A DNA stretch of 6,565 nt, from assembly GCA_026786065.1 (NCBI GenBank), contig JAJAYS010000113.1, forward strand, positions 1-6,565. Direction: 5' to 3'. Below the pieces are notes generated by a model that saw nothing but the letters and a program-made list of their open reading frames with translations, searched no databases and was not told where the DNA came from. The stretch is from Polaromonas sp. GTDB taxonomy: Bacteria; Pseudomonadota; Gammaproteobacteria; Burkholderiales; Burkholderiaceae_C. Positions within the stretch are counted from its first letter, which is position 1, and every line of letters starts with the position of its first letter. Of this stretch, positions 6,042-6,565 are shown piece by piece. The position numbers were made by a program, and so were the translations under genes.

Positions 6042-6565
6042 AAACGTTGCCCGGTTTGCGCGTCGAACCAGTGCAGGCGATCGGTGCGCGGTGCGACATG
6101 CAGCGTCGCGCCGATATCGGGTGCCGACGACAGGCTTTCATCGGTGCGCACGATCAACGCTTCCTCGCCTAGCCGGCAATACAGCAGGCGCTCGGCGCCC
6201 AGCATCTCGATGGTTTCCACCTGCACCGGCCAGCCGCTGGAGCCCAGTAGCAGATGCTCGGGCCGAATGCCCAGTAGCGCTCCCGGCTGGCCGTGGAGGT
6301 CGGCGTTCGGCGCGTGCCTCAGCAGGTTCATCGGCGGCGAACCCATGAAGCCTGCCACGAAGGTGGTGGCCGGTCGGTTGTACACCTCTTCGGGTGTGCC
6401 GAACTGCTCCATGCGGCCGGCGTTCATCACCATCATGCGTCCGGCCAGCGTCATGGCTTCGACCTGATCGTGCGTGACGAACAGCGAGGTGATGCCCAGC
6501 TCGCGGTGCAGCTTTTGAATCTCCAGCCGGGTCTGCACACGCAGCTTGGCGTCGAGGTTGGACAG
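6038..6565 (-). CDS. ugpC: Glycerol-3-phosphate ABC transporter ATP-binding protein, C-terminal part
   Basis: This is the cytosolic ATPase subunit of a glycerol-3-phosphate/glycerophosphodiester importer of the MalK/UgpC family. The gene is cut by the window edge: 175 residues of a protein usually near 350-360 are present. They begin at the D-loop, LSNLDAKLR, just after the missing Walker B, and include the H-loop histidine in LFVTHDQVEAMTL (residue 32 of the fragment) and GTPEEVYNRPATTFVAGFMGSPPMNLL (about 57-83), the lead into the regulatory TOBE domain. Walker A and the ABC signature lie outside the window. The frame is open to the last base, so the GTG at 6538 is an internal valine and not a start. 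Overlap with ugpQ, as in ugp operons, favours UgpC over MalK or another sugar ATPase, although the fragment alone could not separate them. Confidence 0.92.
   Translation of the reverse strand: MSNLDAKLRVQTRLEIQKLHRELGITSLFVTHDQVEAMTLAGRMMVMNAGRMEQFGTPEEVYNRPATTFVAGFMGSPPMNLLRHAPNADLHGQPGALLGIRPEHLLLGSSGWPVQVETIEMLGAERLLYCRLGEEALIVRTDESLSSAPDIGATLHVAPRTDRLHWFDAQTGQRL

Overview
The window looks like ordinary chromosome from a GC-rich betaproteobacterium, most likely Burkholderiales/Comamonadaceae. The reasons are the protein sequences (GluTR, RF1, PrmC and a GrxD with a CGFS centre, all of betaproteobacterial type) and the gene order hemA-prfA-prmC-grxD, which I recall as common in that family. 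The genus cannot be fixed from the sequence alone.

Layout, left to right. Positions 1-122 hold no gene that can be identified. Positions 123-434 (+) encode a short, basic, apparently secreted protein of unknown function. Converging on it from the right is a minus-strand cluster read in the order hemA (4729-3368), prfA (3213-2095), prmC (2043-994), grxD (842-507). A divergent gap, 4730-4843, carries a good -10 hexamer for hemA and a good ribosome binding site for a plus-strand gene (4844-5134) for a small protein with three predicted membrane segments. Beyond a convergent gap, 5135-5303, lie ugpQ (6041-5304) and the 3' part of ugpC (6565-6038). These two overlap by 4 bases and run in from outside the window.

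How the genes work together. HemA makes glutamate-1-semialdehyde, the first committed intermediate of C5-pathway haem synthesis. PrfA (RF1) ends translation at UAA and UAG, and PrmC methylates the glutamine of the GGQ motif in PrfA, so modifier and target are neighbours. GrxD is the monothiol glutaredoxin that carries [2Fe-2S] clusters. UgpC and UgpQ belong to glycerol-3-phosphate/glycerophosphodiester uptake and hydrolysis, usually a phosphate-starvation system.

No CRISPR array, transposase, phage gene, tRNA, rRNA or clearly new system was found. The unusual content is in the DNA around the genes. A 28-bp motif occurs twice (22 of 28 bases the same), each time in a locally AT-rich patch inside a coding region: the prmC 5' end and the small membrane-protein gene. 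Three unrelated short tandem repeats of 9, 11 and 12 bp lie in variable parts of the hemA-prfA-prmC cluster. hemA has a -10 box so near its start codon that a leaderless mRNA is plausible. Two small proteins remain unassigned.
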